From Sulfidibacter corallicola (lineage in GTDB: Bacteria; Acidobacteriota; Holophagae; Acanthopleuribacterales; Acanthopleuribacteraceae): DNA of 64,000 nucleotides. Every line of letters begins with the position of its first letter. Position 1 is the stretch's first letter. Positions 10,157 to 22,008 of this stretch are shown piece after piece. Made by a program: the position numbers and the translations under genes. The DNA lies in assembly GCF_017498545.1 (NCBI RefSeq), contig NZ_CP071793.1, positions 868,001 to 932,000 on the forward strand. Reading direction: 5' to 3'. The notes under the pieces were generated by a model. The model saw only the letters and a list, made by a program, of their open reading frames with translations. It was not told the origin of the DNA and made no database searches.

Positions 10157-11953
10157 ATGAAGTTGAGTACATTCATCGTTTTTTGCGTTCTGTCTTCGTT
10201 TTTCGTCGTCGCGCAGTCCCTCGACGCGACGCAGACGCCCACCGCCACCTTCGAGCGCAACAGCGCCGTTGGTCTGCAACGCGGTGTGTCGGTCTTTTTC
10301 GAGGGGGATCTGGGCACCTTGGTTGCCGGCAAGCGAAATTCGGCCGCGCAACTGGTGACCGAGTTGAGTGTTTCGGTGGCCGAGAACGCCTCGATCGACA
10401 ACATGGTCGAGGCCACCACCAAAACCGACGAGTTGGGTCTGACCCACACCAAGGTACACCAGTACATCAACGGACTGCCGGTCGTCGGCGCCGAGGTGGT
10501 CGTGCACAGCGACACGGCCGGTCAGGTTTACTGCGTCAACGGTTTGCTGGCCCGTACCGCGAACGTGGCGACCGAGGCCACCATTACCGGCCGCAAGGCG
10601 TTGCAGCTCGCCCTGAAATTGAACGAGATCCGCAAAGGCGAGGTGCTGAGCGCGCCCAAGTTGGCCTACGCGGTCGACGACAACGGCGATGCCTTCCTGG
10701 CCTATGAAATGACGATCGCCCACGAGGACGAGCTGGGCTACCAGGAAGACCGCATCTTCGTAGATGCGACCGGTCAACGTCGCGTGGTAAGCCTGCCCTT
10801 GTTCTGCCAGGCCAAGAACCGCCGCATTCTGAACGCCAGCGGCACCCTGCTGCGTTCCGAAGGCCAGGCACCCTCCAGCGACAGCTACGCCAACGCGATC
10901 TACGACAATTTCGGCATCACGTACGACTACTACGCGGCCGTGTTCGGTCGCGATTCCTACGACGATCGCGGCGGCCGGCTGACTGCCTACGTCCACACCG
11001 GGAGTGCTTCCTGGGGCGGCGGTACCATGTACTGCGGCGATGGCGACGGCGTCGAATTCGGCCGTTTCTGCGAGTCCCTGGACGTCGTGGCCCACGAGTT
11101 CACCCACGGTGTGACCGATGCCGAATCCAATCTCGAGTACCGCAACGAGTCCGGTGCGTTGAACGAAGCGTTTTCCGATATCTTCGGTTCTTCCTGCACG
11201 ATTTGGGACGACGGCCGCATTTCCAACGAATCCTGGATGTTGGGTGAAGAGATCTACACGCCTGGTACCGCTGGTGACGCCCTGCGTTACATGGACAACC
11301 CGACCCGTGACAATCAATCCTACGACTATTATCCCGAGCGTTACACCGGCACGGCGGATCGCGGCGGCGTCCACCTGAACTCGGGCATCGCCAACTTGGC
11401 CTACGTCCTTCTGGTCGAAGGCGGCAGCCATCCGCGCGGCAAGACCACCGTCAACGTGCCCGCCATCGGTCTCCAGAAGGCTCAGGCCATCTTTTACCGC
11501 ACGCAGATCGGTGGTTACCTGACCACGCGCTCCGGTTTCGCCGAAATGCGCAGTGCCTCCGCCCGTGCGGCCAAGGATCTCTACGGTGACACCGAAGAGG
11601 CCGCGGTTCAGGCGGCCTGGGACGCGGTCGGTGCCCCTGGCGGTTCCACCGGCGGCGGCTGTGCCAATTCCTCCAACGGCACGCTGACCGGTTCGCGCGA
11701 TTCGAACATCGAGCCCAACGGCACCTACTTCTACCATACCGGCGGCGCGATCGAGGGAACCCTGTCCGGTCCTTCCAGCGCCGATTTCGACCTGTATCTC
11801 CAGGTGTACAGCGGTGGTTGGGTGACGGTCGATTCCTCCGAAAGCGCTTCCTCCGAAGAGAGCATCAGCTACAACGGCAACGCCGGCTACTACCGTTTCG
11901 TGGTGTACAGCTACAGCGGTAGCGGTTCCTATACCTTCTGCAAAGGCGACTGA
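10157..11953 (+). CDS. Secreted thermolysin-like metalloprotease (M4) with PPC domain
   Basis: A 598-residue preproprotein. A Sec signal peptide (MKLSTFIVFCVLSSFFVVAQ) is followed by an FTP/PepSY-type propeptide (about residues 30-230). The M4 catalytic domain carries the zinc motif HEFTH (H313, E314, H317), with the third ligand E337 in NESGALNEAFSDIFG and the downstream GGVHLNSGIANLAYVLL helix that carries the transition-state His. From about residue 515 a bacterial pre-peptidase C-terminal (PPC) beta domain follows a Gly/Ser linker. It is exported, self-processed and degrades extracellular protein. The ATG was chosen because TTGGAGGAA precedes it and the signal peptide starts there. It is monocistronic, with a terminator 35 bp downstream. 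Confidence 0.97.
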   Translation: MKLSTFIVFCVLSSFFVVAQSLDATQTPTATFERNSAVGLQRGVSVFFEGDLGTLVAGKRNSAAQLVTELSVSVAENASIDNMVEATTKTDELGLTHTKVHQYINGLPVVGAEVVVHSDTAGQVYCVNGLLARTANVATEATITGRKALQLALKLNEIRKGEVLSAPKLAYAVDDNGDAFLAYEMTIAHEDELGYQEDRIFVDATGQRRVVSLPLFCQAKNRRILNASGTLLRSEGQAPSSDSYANAIYDNFGITYDYYAAVFGRDSYDDRGGRLTAYVHTGSASWGGGTMYCGDGDGVEFGRFCESLDVVAHEFTHGVTDAESNLEYRNESGALNEAFSDIFGSSCTIWDDGRISNESWMLGEEIYTPGTAGDALRYMDNPTRDNQSYDYYPERYTGTADRGGVHLNSGIANLAYVLLVEGGSHPRGKTTVNVPAIGLQKAQAIFYRTQIGGYLTTRSGFAEMRSASARAAKDLYGDTEEAAVQAAWDAVGAPGGSTGGGCANSSNGTLTGSRDSNIEPNGTYFYHTGGAIEGTLSGPSSADFDLYLQVYSGGWVTVDSSESASSEESISYNGNAGYYRFVVYSYSGSGSYTFCKGD

Positions 11954-11987
11954 GCCGGCGCAATCGATAACGAACGGGCAACGAGTG

Positions 11988-12027
11988 TCCCGGAGTTCGG
12001 TGGTCTCATCCCGAACTCCGGGATTTC
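11988..12027 (+). terminator. Intrinsic terminator of the M4 protease gene
   Basis: TCCCGGAGTTCGG and CCGAACTCCGGGA form a near-perfect 12-13 bp stem with a 10-nt loop, followed by TTTCTTGTTT, 35 bp after the protease stop codon. Confidence 0.85.
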
Positions 12028-12098
12028 TTGTTTGGATGCGCCCTGGTCGTCGAATCGAAGTGCGAACGTGGGCAGAGCCCCATGCAGAGAGGGGTGCC

Positions 12099-12630
12099 AT
12101 GGCAGCAGGTTGGTCACGGGCGGTATGCCCGCTGGGCCGACACGTCGAAGCCCACCCCGCGACAGTTCCCGCATTTCGAAGAGTGGCGCAAGGCCTGTAG
12201 GTGGAGCAGCTTGCTCCACCAATCGAAGCGAGATCCGCCTCGGGCAATGTCAGGGCAAGAGAGCGAAGCCCCGGATTCCGGCCGTGAGGGAAAGCGGGGA
12301 AATCGAACCTGTCAGACATGGAGTCGAATGGAAAGCTGGTTGATTGAAAGGGTTGAGCAAGCTGGCCTGGGCGGCCTCCTCACCTACAGGCACTTCACCG
12401 CTTACGAGGAATCTCGGCAGAGAGGAAGCATCGCCGATTCGGGAAAACAGCAGCTCGAAGCGTGTCGTCTCGGCATTACCGCATCCTCAGAGGGGCGTCG
12501 TGCCAGGTAGGTGGAGCAGCTTGCTCCACCAATCGAAGCGCGTCATCCAGGAGTCCCAGTATCCAGGAGAGGGTTGCCATGGCGGTAGGTTGGTCACGGG
12601 CGGTATGCCCGCTGGGCCGACACTTCGAAG
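12099..12630. repeat. Pairs of direct repeats carrying GTAGGT hairpins
   Basis: A 34-bp unit at 12197-12230 recurs at 12507-12540; each contains the hairpin GGAGCA-GCT-TGCTCC between GTAGGT and TCGAAGCG. A second unit at about 12099-12151 recurs at 12578-12630, with the stem built on GGGCGGTATGCCCGCTGGGCC and ending TCGAAG. No coding sequence fits this field. Confidence 0.8.
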
Positions 12631-12799
12631 CGACGGCATCGGCGAATTCCAACTCGGGAAAAGAGCGAAGCGACTCGGTTCGATCTACAGGCACGGTGTC
12701 CCGCTCGGTATTCGGGAGCGCCCCGATCGAGGCACTTCAAACTGTCGGCTGAGCCGGCTTGCTGGCCGTGGCATACCGGCCGTGACGACGGCTCTCTCT

Positions 12800-13431
12800 G
12801 CATGCGAGAACTTTGGGCACGACACACTTCGAAAAGTACATCCAGCGGATGTACCTACTGGGCACCGCGTTCTCTCTCGGCATGCGGGAACGCCCAGTTC
12901 GAGTCGCTTCGAAGTGTCGGGCCGGCGGCCCAACCTACCGCGACGACGGCTCTCTCAGCATGCGGGAACTTTAGGCACGACGCACTTCGAAAAGTACATC
13001 CAGCGGATGTACCTACTGGGCAGCGCGTTCTCTCTCGGCATACGGGAACTCCCAGTTCGAGTCGCTTCGAAGTGTCGGGCCGGCGGCCCAACCTACCGCG
13101 ACGATGGCTCTCTCTGCATGCGGGAACTTTGGGCACGACGTACTTCGAAAAGTACATCCAGCGGATGTACCTACTGGGCACCGCGTTCTCTCTCGGCATA
13201 CGGGAACTCCCAGTTCGAGTCGCTTCGAAGTGTCGGGCCGGCGGCCCAACCTACCGCGACGACGGCTCTCTCTGCCTGCGGGAACTTTGGGCACGACACA
13301 CTTCGAAAAGTACATCCAGCGGATGTACCTACTGGGCACCACGTTCTCTCTCGGCATACGGGAACTCCCAATTCCAGTCGCTTCGAAGTGTCGGGCCGGC
13401 GGCCCAACCCACCGCGACGACGGCTCTCTCG
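12800..13431. repeat. Four tandem 158-bp units, each with two hairpins
   Basis: Unit starts at 12800, 12958, 13116 and 13274 are exactly 158 bp apart, with about 95% identity by eye. Each unit contains GTACATCC-AGC-GGATGTAC and GTCGGGCC-GGC-GGCCCAAC hairpins, flanked by TTCGAA and CTACC. The period is not a multiple of three, so reading frames shift from unit to unit and the array is non-coding. There are no unique spacers, so it is not CRISPR. It ends 22 bp before the 3' end of the kinase gene. Confidence 0.92.
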
Positions 13432-13452
13432 GAAGATGCGGGGACTCCTTGC

Positions 13453-14709
13453 TCAGCGGTGGCGGTCGGAACCGCGGAACCGCACTCTCGGCCAGGCTCG
13501 CTCGACCGGGGCGCCCGTCAACGAATGGGCCGCGCGGTACATCAGCTTGCCGAATCGATAGGCCAACGTCTTCGGTCGGGCCGTGATCGGGAGACCCGCC
13601 AGCCAGCACTGCAGGTCGTCGGCGAATGCGTCCACCGTGGCGTAGCGCGCCGCCGCCTGGCCGCGCAGCGCCTTGCGCACGATGTGCTCCAGCTTGCCCG
13701 TGAGTTGCGCCTGCAGTGATTTGACGTGGCTGCCGCGCGTCTCCGCCAACTTGTCCGGGTCCCGGTGCCGGGCCAACGACGCCGCGAAGGTTCGCGGGTC
13801 GCGTTCGAAGACCTCGCGAAACGAGATGCGCTCGTCCTTGCTCGGGGTGAAGGGCCGCAGGCCGCACAGCAATTCGTACAAAACCACCCCCAGCGAGAAC
13901 ACGTCGGTCCTGGCGTTCAGGGGCCCGCCGGCGATCTGCTCCGGCGAGGCGTACTCCGGCGTCATCAGGCCCACCCGCGACGCGGTCAACTGCTCGCCGG
14001 AATCCGGGTCCAGCAGGGAGGCGATGCCGAAATCCAGCAACCTGGGCTCGCCGTCGTCGCTGACCATGATGTTGGCGGGCTTGATGTCGCGGTGAATGAT
14101 GTGATTGCCGTGGGCATAGGCCACCGCCCGGCAGACCTTGACGAACAAACCCACCCGTTCGCGGATCGATAGCTCGCGATGGTCGCACCAGCGGTCCAGC
14201 GGCAGCCCCTGGACGTAGCTCATCGCGAACCAGGGCACTCCGCCGCGCGCCAACCCGCTATCCACCATCGGCGTGATGTGTGGATGATTCAGGCGCGTGA
14301 GAATCCGCCGCTCGCGCTCGAAGCGGCTGCGCAGGTAGGGATCGATGCTTTTCAGGATCTTGAGCGCGACCGGCCCGCCCGTGCCGTCCAGGCGCCTGGC
14401 CAGGAATACCGTGCCCATGCCGCCGAATCCCAGTTGACGGATGATGCGATAGGGACCGACCCGATCGGGATTCTCCATCTGCCATTCCCAGGAAACCAGA
14501 TCGCGCAATGCCGGAATCCCGCCGTCCAGCAGGGCGTCGAAGGGATCGGTGTTTTCCGGCGGGCGGGTGGGTTCGCGTCCGGCCAACAGGGTCCGGATCT
14601 CTTCGAGCACGCGGGCGGCGCCTCGATCGCCATGGGACTCGCGGCCAAATCCGGATTCGATGACTTCCCGAATGGAACTGATCAGGTCCTGGTTCGGCGT
14701 GACGGGCAA
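13453..14709 (-). CDS. Serine/threonine protein kinase, short C-terminus
   Basis: 418 residues from a TTG start preceded by AAGGAGG at 5-nt spacing; a GTG 10 codons earlier is possible. An N-terminal regulatory helix region is followed by a Hanks-type kinase domain (about residues 85-370): P-loop LGFGGMGTV, VALK lysine (about 117), HRDIKPANI catalytic loop, DFGIA, and an activation segment ending MTPEYASPEQ. In the bacterial group with this N-terminus a transmembrane helix and TPRs normally follow (compare 50105-52378). Here the protein ends about 40 residues after the kinase fold, next to the repeat array, so it looks truncated and cytosolic. It lies 251 bp downstream of the ECF sigma gene on the same strand, a common signalling pair. 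Confidence 0.9.
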   Translation of the reverse strand: MPVTPNQDLISSIREVIESGFGRESHGDRGAARVLEEIRTLLAGREPTRPPENTDPFDALLDGGIPALRDLVSWEWQMENPDRVGPYRIIRQLGFGGMGTVFLARRLDGTGGPVALKILKSIDPYLRSRFERERRILTRLNHPHITPMVDSGLARGGVPWFAMSYVQGLPLDRWCDHRELSIRERVGLFVKVCRAVAYAHGNHIIHRDIKPANIMVSDDGEPRLLDFGIASLLDPDSGEQLTASRVGLMTPEYASPEQIAGGPLNARTDVFSLGVVLYELLCGLRPFTPSKDERISFREVFERDPRTFAASLARHRDPDKLAETRGSHVKSLQAQLTGKLEHIVRKALRGQAAARYATVDAFADDLQCWLAGLPITARPKTLAYRFGKLMYRAAHSLTGAPVERAWPRVRFRGSDRHR

Positions 14710-14960
14710 AAGGTCCTCCTTCAAGCGACGCACCCCAAACGTGTGCGGATGGCGGTGCCTATGAGGGGATGAATAGAGAGCGACCCGTGTGCCTCTTCTC
14801 CGGTCATGACAAAAAAGGACAGAAATGTCGTCAATCGAGAAGGAGGGAGAGCAAATTCGATGAATACCTGGATGAAGGCAGCAGTCGGCCCGGATGATTG
14901 ACCCCAATCATAAAAGCACGCTTCTATGAAAAAAGTGCCAGAAGACACCGTTTCAGATAC

Positions 14961-15521
14961 TTATGAAACGATTTCTTTGCGCAGGATCTCTTTCGCCTCG
15001 GTCCAGTCGCGGTAGACCGCACTGGTGTTCAGGCCCAATGCCTCGGCCGTCTGCTCCAGGCTGAGCCCGCCGAAAAACCGCATTTCCACGATGTCGCTCT
15101 TGACCGGGTCGCGGCTGCGCAGGACCTCGAGCGCATCGTCCAGCAGGGTGACGAATCGAGGTTGCAATTGGCCGATGTGCATCTCGTCGAGTTCGGCGCG
15201 CTCCAGCTTGCCGCCGCGTTTCTGCCGACTCTGGCGCCGGGCGTGGTCGACGAGGATGTGGCGCATGACGCGCGCCAGGATCCGAAAAAAATGGTGGCGA
15301 TCGCGGAAGGCCGTGTCCCATCCCTGTTCGCGCAACTTCAGGAAGGCCTCGTGTACCAGCACCGTCGGCGTGTACAGGTGCCCCTCTCGTTCCCATCGCA
15401 TGGCGCCATGGGCCATTTGGCGCAACTCGTTGTAAACGGTAGTGATCAGGGTCGTCAGTGCGTCCGCGTCACCGTTCTGCCAATCATTCAGTAAGCGGGT
15501 GATGGGCTCGGATTCGGTCAT
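14961..15521 (-). CDS. RNA polymerase ECF sigma factor, TIGR02999/Sigma70-ECF type
   Basis: 186 residues. Sigma region 2 spans ADALTTLITTVYNELRQMAHGAMRWE through FRDRHHFFRILARVMRHILVDHARRQSRQKRGG, the FF-R-ARxMRxxLVDxAR spelling typical of the acidobacterial/planctomycete ECF subgroup. Region 4 is VEMRFFGGLSLEQTAEALGLNTSAVYRDWTEAKEILRKEI. There is no anti-sigma gene next door. Instead a Ser/Thr kinase follows on the same strand, as is usual for this subgroup, where the kinase is thought to control the sigma factor by phosphorylation. The start MTESEP was chosen by comparison with family length; its ribosome-binding site is modest. Confidence 0.93.
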   Translation of the reverse strand: MTESEPITRLLNDWQNGDADALTTLITTVYNELRQMAHGAMRWEREGHLYTPTVLVHEAFLKLREQGWDTAFRDRHHFFRILARVMRHILVDHARRQSRQKRGGKLERAELDEMHIGQLQPRFVTLLDDALEVLRSRDPVKSDIVEMRFFGGLSLEQTAEALGLNTSAVYRDWTEAKEILRKEIVS

Positions 15522-16672
15522 GGGGCATTCTAGCTCGCTCTTTTTCCCCTTGCAACGAATTACCTCGGTAGTGCGATTTGCGTTACTCGGGGATTCTCGC
15601 GAGCTCGGAGTTTTTGCCTGACGGTTCCGCTCGGGTTTTTCGCCGCGGAGTCGCCGCCCATGCCGGGGGCCGGAATGCCGGTGGTCGGAATGCCGAACCA
15701 CCGGCACACCGGCCACCGGGTTTCAGGTGGGTAACTAATTCGCTTGGGAGTTCCCGCATTTGTGAGAGGGGCGTCGTGCACGGTAGGTTGGCCCGCTGGG
15801 CCGACATTTATTGACGAACTCCCCGAACATTCGCCTGTTTATATTTTTAACCTTATCTTCGGGCTTTACAAAGTTTGTTACATAAGAGCCACGCACCAGC
15901 GGGCATACCCAGCCCGATTTCGGGAAAGAAACAACGCGAAGTGAGCCAGCATGCTGTTCCCGGCTGCCAGAGAGGGTCATTGTGCAGGGCCGGTAAGGCA
16001 GGGCCGGTAAGGCAGGGCCGGTAAGGCAGGGCCGGCAAGGCCAGGTAGGTGCGACCGCTGGTCGCACATTCCGAAGCTCCTGCTTCTATTGATGCTTCGC
16101 TCTTTGGCGTTTCGTGTTTACGTAGGTTTGATCGCTTCGAAAAGTCGGGCCAGCGGCCATACCGGCCGTACCCAACCTGCTGCAATGGCAATCCTCAACG
16201 CATGCGGGAACTCTGGGCATGGATCACTTCGACAAGTTCAGCCGGCGGGCTTACCGCCCCTGCTGAACCTACCTGGCACGACGAATCTCTCGACATTCGG
16301 GAACTCCAAACGGATTCGTTTCAAGAGAGCCCGCGGAGTCGGGGCGCCAGGCGATGGCGGGACAGTTCTCCTCGTGTTGGGTTGCGACCCGACCCCCAAA
16401 AGGAGAATCGGGTGACGCGACCGCGTCCGGTCGATGCGCCACCCGATGGGGAGACAGGCAATTTGCTACTTGAACGATCTTCGATGTTTGGGACCCGACG
16501 GCCGTTCGACCGGCCACCGGGATTCGGGTTGATGAAAAATGTATCGGGCCTCGGCTCGAGATCTCCGAGTCAAGGAGAGACCTCTGCCCGCCGAGAACCC
16601 GATACCGGGCCCATCCGGCATGGAAATCCGGGTCGAGGGAATGATCCCGGTCTCGGAATGGGCGTCCGTTTG
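15522..16672. other. Repeat-rich gene-free interval between ECF and nirS genes
   Basis: It holds GTAGGT hairpin elements at 15783-15805 (GGCCC-GCT-GGGCC), 16045-16077 (GCGACC-GCT-GGTCGC, ending CCGAAG) and, in the other orientation, about 16130-16160. It also holds the 14-bp tandem array at 15984-16039. No credible gene was seen. Confidence 0.7.
15984..16039. repeat. Four tandem copies of a 14-bp unit
   Basis: GCAGGGCCGGTAAG occurs at 15984, 15998 and 16012, and with one change at 16026. It is directly followed by a GTAGGT hairpin element. Confidence 0.9.
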
Positions 16673-19009
<2,337 letters not shown>

Positions 19010-19160
19010 TCAGGTGTCGAGCGCCGGATCTCAGCGCGGGAAAGGTCTCGGATCAAATCGCTGAATGTCGATATCCGGCGCCCGAAATCACCTGTGATCG
19101 GGTTGATGGGTCAATGGGGTCGAGGCGATCCGGAGATCACCGCGATGGGGTGGTCGTCGA

Positions 19161-20384
19161 TCAGAAGCGCCAGTCGGCGAACAGCCAGACCTTGGTGCGG
19201 TCGGAGGCCCATAGGTCCGCCTCGTAGCGGGCGGCCTTGAGACCGACGCCCAGCTTTTTGGTTACCGATTTCGCGATCAGCAGGTCGATCTCATCGCCGT
19301 AATCCACATCCTCCGATTCGGCCTCGAATTGGTGGGCGACGACGATGACCTTCCAGCCGCGATCCTTGTAGGCGGCGGCCAGGCTGCGATCTTCGAGGCC
19401 GAAGACCGGTGTATTGAGGAAGACGTCGGCCCAGCCGTTGAAGGCGTGCAGGGTGGCCAGGGGCGTGGAAAAACCGTACTCGCCGTTACCTTCCAGGACC
19501 TCCCAGCCGGCGGTGATGCTGAAGGGCCCGCGTTTGTAGCCCAGGCCCAGGTCCAGGTAGGCCACGTCGATCGCGGGATCGCCATCCGCGAAGTCCTGTT
19601 GATCGACCCACGACAGACGGTAGGTGCAGGCGCCCTTGGCGGATTTGGGTGGCCAGGCGCCCTTGACGCGGAAGCCCAGGTTGCGATGGGCCGCTGCCGG
19701 TCGGTGGACGGGATCGAGGCCGTGGAAGAAGAGGCTCAGGGATGCGCCGGCCCAGGGTTTGGTGACGGCGTGGGCCAGGTAGCCCTGGAGCCGCAGATCG
19801 CCGTTGCTCGGATGGTGTTCGCCGAAGATGCGGTTGACGTTGTCCAGGTAGCTGGCGGTCACCTTGAACGGCCCGAGCTTGTCGTGGGCGAAGGTGACCG
19901 CATCGAAGGTTTGTTCGTTCTGGCGCCAGCCCACATTGCCCACGAAACGGGCTTGATCGTGAATGATCCGTTGGCGACCCACGACGAGGCGCTGACCTTT
20001 GGCCCAGCGATAGGTGAGTTGGGCCCGGTTCAGTTCCGTATCTTCGGGGTCGGCGACCACGGGGCGCGTCGGTTCGTTGCCGGTGGTGTCGTTGTAACGG
20101 GTGGGACCGGTGACCGTGATGTTTTCGAAATCCACCAGGAATTGAAAGCCGCGATACGAGGCGGTTTCAAAACCCAGACGGGTGCGCAGTGTGGCGGCGT
20201 GCGCTTCCTTGTCCAGCCCCGTCTGATCGACGTGTTCGTAGCGGAAGCGGAGATTGAGCAAGAGTTTGCCGCGCTTCAGACTATCGCGCAGAGATTCCGC
20301 TTCAGCCGCGAAGAGCGGCAGGGTGGTGGCGATCAACAGAAGAGGCACCAGCTTCCAAGGGTGTTTGGAGATTCGAGTGTTCAT
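19161..20384 (-). CDS. Outer-membrane porin, alginate-export (AlgE)-like beta-barrel
   Basis: 407 residues. The signal peptide MNTRISKHPWKLVPLLLIATTLPLFAAEA is followed by alternating amphipathic strands (LLLNLRFRYEHVDQTG, ATLRTRLGFETASYRGFQFLVDFEN, LTYRWAKGQRLVVGRQRI, FKVTASYLDNVNRIFGE). The protein ends with the C-terminal Phe (LFADWRF) recognised by the Bam machinery. The layout is that of the alginate_exp (PF13372) barrel group, which in many bacteria are general or anion porins rather than alginate exporters. Start after AAGGAGCGAACC. A perfect FNR-type box at 20476 lies upstream, so it is probably induced with nirS and may admit nitrate/nitrite. That role is inference. Confidence 0.8.
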   Translation of the reverse strand: MNTRISKHPWKLVPLLLIATTLPLFAAEAESLRDSLKRGKLLLNLRFRYEHVDQTGLDKEAHAATLRTRLGFETASYRGFQFLVDFENITVTGPTRYNDTTGNEPTRPVVADPEDTELNRAQLTYRWAKGQRLVVGRQRIIHDQARFVGNVGWRQNEQTFDAVTFAHDKLGPFKVTASYLDNVNRIFGEHHPSNGDLRLQGYLAHAVTKPWAGASLSLFFHGLDPVHRPAAAHRNLGFRVKGAWPPKSAKGACTYRLSWVDQQDFADGDPAIDVAYLDLGLGYKRGPFSITAGWEVLEGNGEYGFSTPLATLHAFNGWADVFLNTPVFGLEDRSLAAAYKDRGWKVIVVAHQFEAESEDVDYGDEIDLLIAKSVTKKLGVGLKAARYEADLWASDRTKVWLFADWRF

Positions 20385-21067
20385 GGTTCGCTCCTTGGCC
20401 TCGATGGCATGCAATCGAAAATGAAGGATCGATCGCGGAACATGCTCAGTATTCGCCCGAAATGGACGGAGGTCGTATGATCCCGATCATACGGACCTGC
20501 AGACTGCTGTAACCATCGGTAATTGGGCACCGTAAGCACGCTGGCCGGCGGAACCCATGTCTCTGTAAGTTGTATGAATTCTGAGAGTTGGGCAGTCTGT
20601 GCGGAGCCGCTTTCTCAACCGGGGGTGCTGGGCGCACCCATCCTTGCCGATGTGCCCACGCCAGGTGGACGCGGACGGATCGGAGGACCCGGTATCGCGG
20701 GGAGCGGGGTAGGGGGGGAACGGTTCCGTTCGGCGCTGGGTGGGGGGTCGAGATCGGGGGATCTGTGCTTCGCCCGAGACATCCGGCCGAGCTGTACGGC
20801 TGGATGGACCCGTCTGGTTCCGCGATGGGGGGCATGCGGGCAGCTTGGGGGGAAGCGGTGTGGGGGATGGTGCTGGGGGGATGCTCGGCACGCGGCGGGG
20901 CGAAGCGCGGGGGAACGGGCTTCGATGGGTTCATCGCGGCTGGCCGAGCGGAAAGATGAACCTGCATCTGCTTATAACCCAATAAGTGTACGAAATACAA
21001 GTAGGTGATCGAGGGAGGCTGAATGGCCGTTTCCCAAAACCGCCTGGTTCTGCAAACCCGTGGGCCT
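20385..21067. other. Gene-free, strongly G-skewed interval
   Basis: Apart from the box at 20476, the + strand from about 20590 to 20950 is unusually G-rich with many GGGG runs. Frames through it give Gly/Arg- or Pro-rich products with no family pattern and no ribosome-binding site. It separates the regulator stop (21068) from the porin promoter. No gene is called. Confidence 0.5.
20476..20491. promoter_or_regulatory. FNR/DNR-like palindrome upstream of the porin gene
   Basis: TATGATCCCGATCATA, part of an exact 18-bp palindrome at 20475-20492 (GTATGATC..GATCATAC), centred 100 bp before the porin start. Confidence 0.78.
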
Positions 21068-21814
21068 TCACACTTCCATTGGGAAGCGAATCGGTTGGTG
21101 CTCGGCCTGGGTGATTTGAAAAATGGCGCCCACGTCCACCAGACTGATCGCGCCGCGCTTGGAACTGATCCATCCGGCCTTTTTCCACTTGCTCAAAATG
21201 CGGATCGCCGTTTCGGTCGTGGTGCCCACGATGGCCGCGATCAGGCTCTTGGTGATGTGGACCTCCTTGACCGGGTGTTTTTGCCAATCTTCCAAGGCCA
21301 CGTCCTGTGGAAGGGCCTGACGCAGCAGCAACGTGGCGACCCGCCGGTTGACCGGCTCCTGCAACGAGGACTGCAGGCTGTAGATCTCCGAAAGGCGCCG
21401 GTTCAGGTCGACCAGAAGGCTGAAGAACACGTCGGCCGAACCCTGCATCTCCCGGAGGAACTGTTTGCGGGTAAAGCCCAGCGCGATCACGGTCTCGAGC
21501 GCCACGCCGTCGGCGGGGTAACAACTTCCCGGCAATGTCAGCGCCTTGCACCCGATCATTTCCGGGGGATGTGCCAGGTGCAGGACGACCTCGCGGCCGC
21601 TGGGACTGATGCGGCGCACCTTGACCCGGCCGGCCTTGATGATGAAAAAACCACTGGCGGGATCGCCCTCCCGGAAAAGGTACTCGCCCGGGTCGAAGGC
21701 GCCGATGCGCGCGCAACGAAGCAACGCCGCGGCCTGTTCCTTTTCCAAGTTCTGGAAAAGCGGCAACTCGGAAAGGGTTTCGATGAAACAGGGGCCGGGC
21801 GTGATTTCTTTCAT
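21068..21814 (-). CDS. CRP/FNR-family transcriptional regulator of the denitrification island
   Basis: 248 residues. A cyclic-nucleotide-binding-type beta-roll (FDPGEYLFREGDPASGFFIIKAGRVKVRRIS) is followed by a long dimerisation helix and a winged HTH with recognition segment TTTETAIRILSKWKKAG. E201 and R205 match the DNA-contact Glu and Arg of FNR/CRP, but the FNR Ser is Ile204. The N-terminus lacks the FNR four-Cys cluster, so it resembles DNR/NNR-type NO or heme sensors more than oxygen-sensing FNR. The start MKEITPG has GGGAG upstream. Its location between nirS and nap, with four variant boxes around, makes it the likely regulator. No box lies before its own gene. Confidence 0.9.
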   Translation of the reverse strand: MKEITPGPCFIETLSELPLFQNLEKEQAAALLRCARIGAFDPGEYLFREGDPASGFFIIKAGRVKVRRISPSGREVVLHLAHPPEMIGCKALTLPGSCYPADGVALETVIALGFTRKQFLREMQGSADVFFSLLVDLNRRLSEIYSLQSSLQEPVNRRVATLLLRQALPQDVALEDWQKHPVKEVHITKSLIAAIVGTTTETAIRILSKWKKAGWISSKRGAISLVDVGAIFQITQAEHQPIRFPMEV

Positions 21815-22008
21815 GACGGAACTCCCAATAGACGATGCTTCAGCTTGGGTTGTTTCCGTCTATCTTATCAAGACTGGCGCCAAGTCCGGGTCGGGCCCGA
21901 ATCCTCGCGGCCCAAGGGCTTTCGTGCATGTCGCGGTTGAATTGAGGAGGGAATGTTCGGTTTTCTGGGGAATAATACTCAGAATTGCGGATGGGTCCGC
22001 GACTCAAA

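Noticed and set aside
12800..13431. CRISPR array
   Set aside because: Units are contiguous and nearly identical over all 158 bp with no unique spacers, and no cas genes are nearby.
12344..13719. Long overlapping frames on the + strand through the repeat array
   Set aside because: The 158-bp period is not a multiple of three, products are Arg/Ser/Thr-rich, no ribosome-binding site precedes them, and they run into the antisense of the kinase gene.
20446..21008. Frames in the G-rich block on both strands
   Set aside because: Pro/Arg- or Gly-rich products caused by base skew, with no start signal or family pattern.
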